Below, piece after piece: positions 9,171-9,653 of a DNA stretch of 9,653 nucleotides (position 1 is its first letter; each line of letters starts with the position of its first letter). Made by a program: the position numbers and the translations under genes. This DNA comes from Trueperaceae bacterium. Its GTDB lineage: Bacteria; Deinococcota; Deinococci; Deinococcales; Trueperaceae. The notes under the pieces were generated by a model, which was not told the origin of the DNA, ran no database searches, and saw nothing but the letters and a program-made list of their open reading frames with translations. The stretch spans positions 1 to 9,653 of the forward strand of contig SKSV01000130.1 in the NCBI GenBank assembly GCA_007122815.1, given 5' to 3'.

Positions 9171-9653
9171 ACCGCTACGACGACCGCGCCCGCCTGGTGT
9201 TCCACTTCGCCCGCGAGGAAGGCTCGAAGCTCGGTCACGCCATGATCGGTCCCGAGCATCTGCTTCTCGGCCTCATGCGCGAGGGTGGGAGCGCCTCGAA
9301 GGTGTTGGCCGAGTTCGGCGCCACCCTCGAGGGCTTCCGCCGCCAGGTCGAGGAGATGGTCGGGCGCGGCGACGGGCTTCCACGCAACGAGACTGCGGCG
9401 ATAACCCCGCGCGCGCGTCGCGTGATGGAGCTCGCCGGAAGCGAAGCGCGCAGCCTCGGCAGCAACGTGATTGCTACCGAGCACATACTCCTGGGCATCA
9501 TCCGCGAGGGTGACGGCGTGGCGTACCGCATACTCCAGCACCTGACGCGGGACGTCGACACGGTGCGCTGGCGCGTGCTGGCGGCCTCCGATCCCAAGCA
9601 GCAGCAGGAGACCGTCAACACGCCGTTCCTGGACGAGTACGCCCGCGACCTCA
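9167..9653 (+). CDS. clpC: ClpC-type AAA+ chaperone/protease ATPase, N-terminal part (cut by window edge)
   Basis: Hsp100 unfoldase of the ClpC class, which feeds substrates to the ClpP protease and helps remove damaged proteins. The 162 residues present are the N-domain, made of two Clp N repeats. Repeat 1 spans about 3-70 (RARLVFHFAREEG, GPEHLLLGLMREG) and repeat 2 about 77-140 (ITPRARRVMELAG, ATEHILLGIIREGDGVAYRIL). Then comes NTPFLDEYARDL, the usual lead into the first ATPase domain. The ATPase modules and middle domain lie beyond the window, so ClpC versus another double-ring Clp ATPase rests on the N-domain, which is typical of ClpC. ATG at 9167 is the only start in frame: no ATG, GTG or TTG occurs in the preceding ~100 nt of that frame. 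No SD precedes it. No CIRCE or HAIR heat-shock operator was found upstream. Confidence 0.93.
   Translation, partial: MNRYDDRARLVFHFAREEGSKLGHAMIGPEHLLLGLMREGGSASKVLAEFGATLEGFRRQVEEMVGRGDGLPRNETAAITPRARRVMELAGSEARSLGSNVIATEHILLGIIREGDGVAYRILQHLTRDVDTVRWRVLAASDPKQQQETVNTPFLDEYARDL

Overview
The window is GC-rich (about two thirds G+C by eye) and densely coded, with ordinary chromosomal housekeeping genes and no mobile element, CRISPR array or phage gene. Several starts have no Shine-Dalgarno (SD) sequence but carry a TANNNT -10 element exactly 6-7 nt upstream. This is the signature of leaderless transcripts known from Deinococcus. Together with the style of the ClpC, M29 aminopeptidase and RluB proteins, it makes a member of the Deinococcota (perhaps Trueperales-like) my best guess. 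I could not test this by database search, and the two-subunit glycyl-tRNA synthetase is an awkward fit, because the well-studied Thermus enzyme is an alpha2 type.

Layout. Positions 1-4363, minus strand: a tightly packed gene string that reads, in transcription order, rluB-like pseudouridine synthase, hpt (hypoxanthine phosphoribosyltransferase), exported M23 metallopeptidase, exported GH13 alpha-amylase-type glycosidase, and trpS (running off the left edge). Junctions are 11 nt, about 1 nt, a 4-nt GTGA overlap, and 10 nt. A probable internal leaderless promoter for trpS has the amylase stop codon inside its -10 box. Positions 4483-5568, plus strand: a divergent M29 aminopeptidase. Positions 5621-5863, plus strand: tRNA-Leu(CAG) with its own promoter, a leader hairpin and a strong GC hairpin terminator. 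Positions 5877-5940: four and a half copies of a 14-bp tandem repeat in the gap between the convergent tRNA and glyS. Positions 5951-8970, minus strand: glyQ-glyS, the alpha and beta chains of glycyl-tRNA synthetase, joined by a TGATG overlap. Positions 8971-9062: a divergent promoter region with back-to-back -10 boxes sharing one TACTATA, plus a structured glyQ leader. Positions 9063 to the right edge, plus strand: a possible 35-residue leader ORF overlapping (ATGA) the start of clpC, of which only the N-domain is inside the window.

Functionally, most genes serve translation and its upkeep (two aminoacyl-tRNA synthetases, a tRNA, an rRNA/tRNA-modifying enzyme), protein turnover (ClpC, aminopeptidase), purine salvage (Hpt), and the cell envelope or outside (M23 peptidase, amylase). 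I see no previously undescribed multi-gene system. The most unusual signals are regulatory: the leaderless starts, the symmetric divergent -10, the short ORF coupled to clpC, and the alternative hairpins around the glyQ ribosome-binding site.
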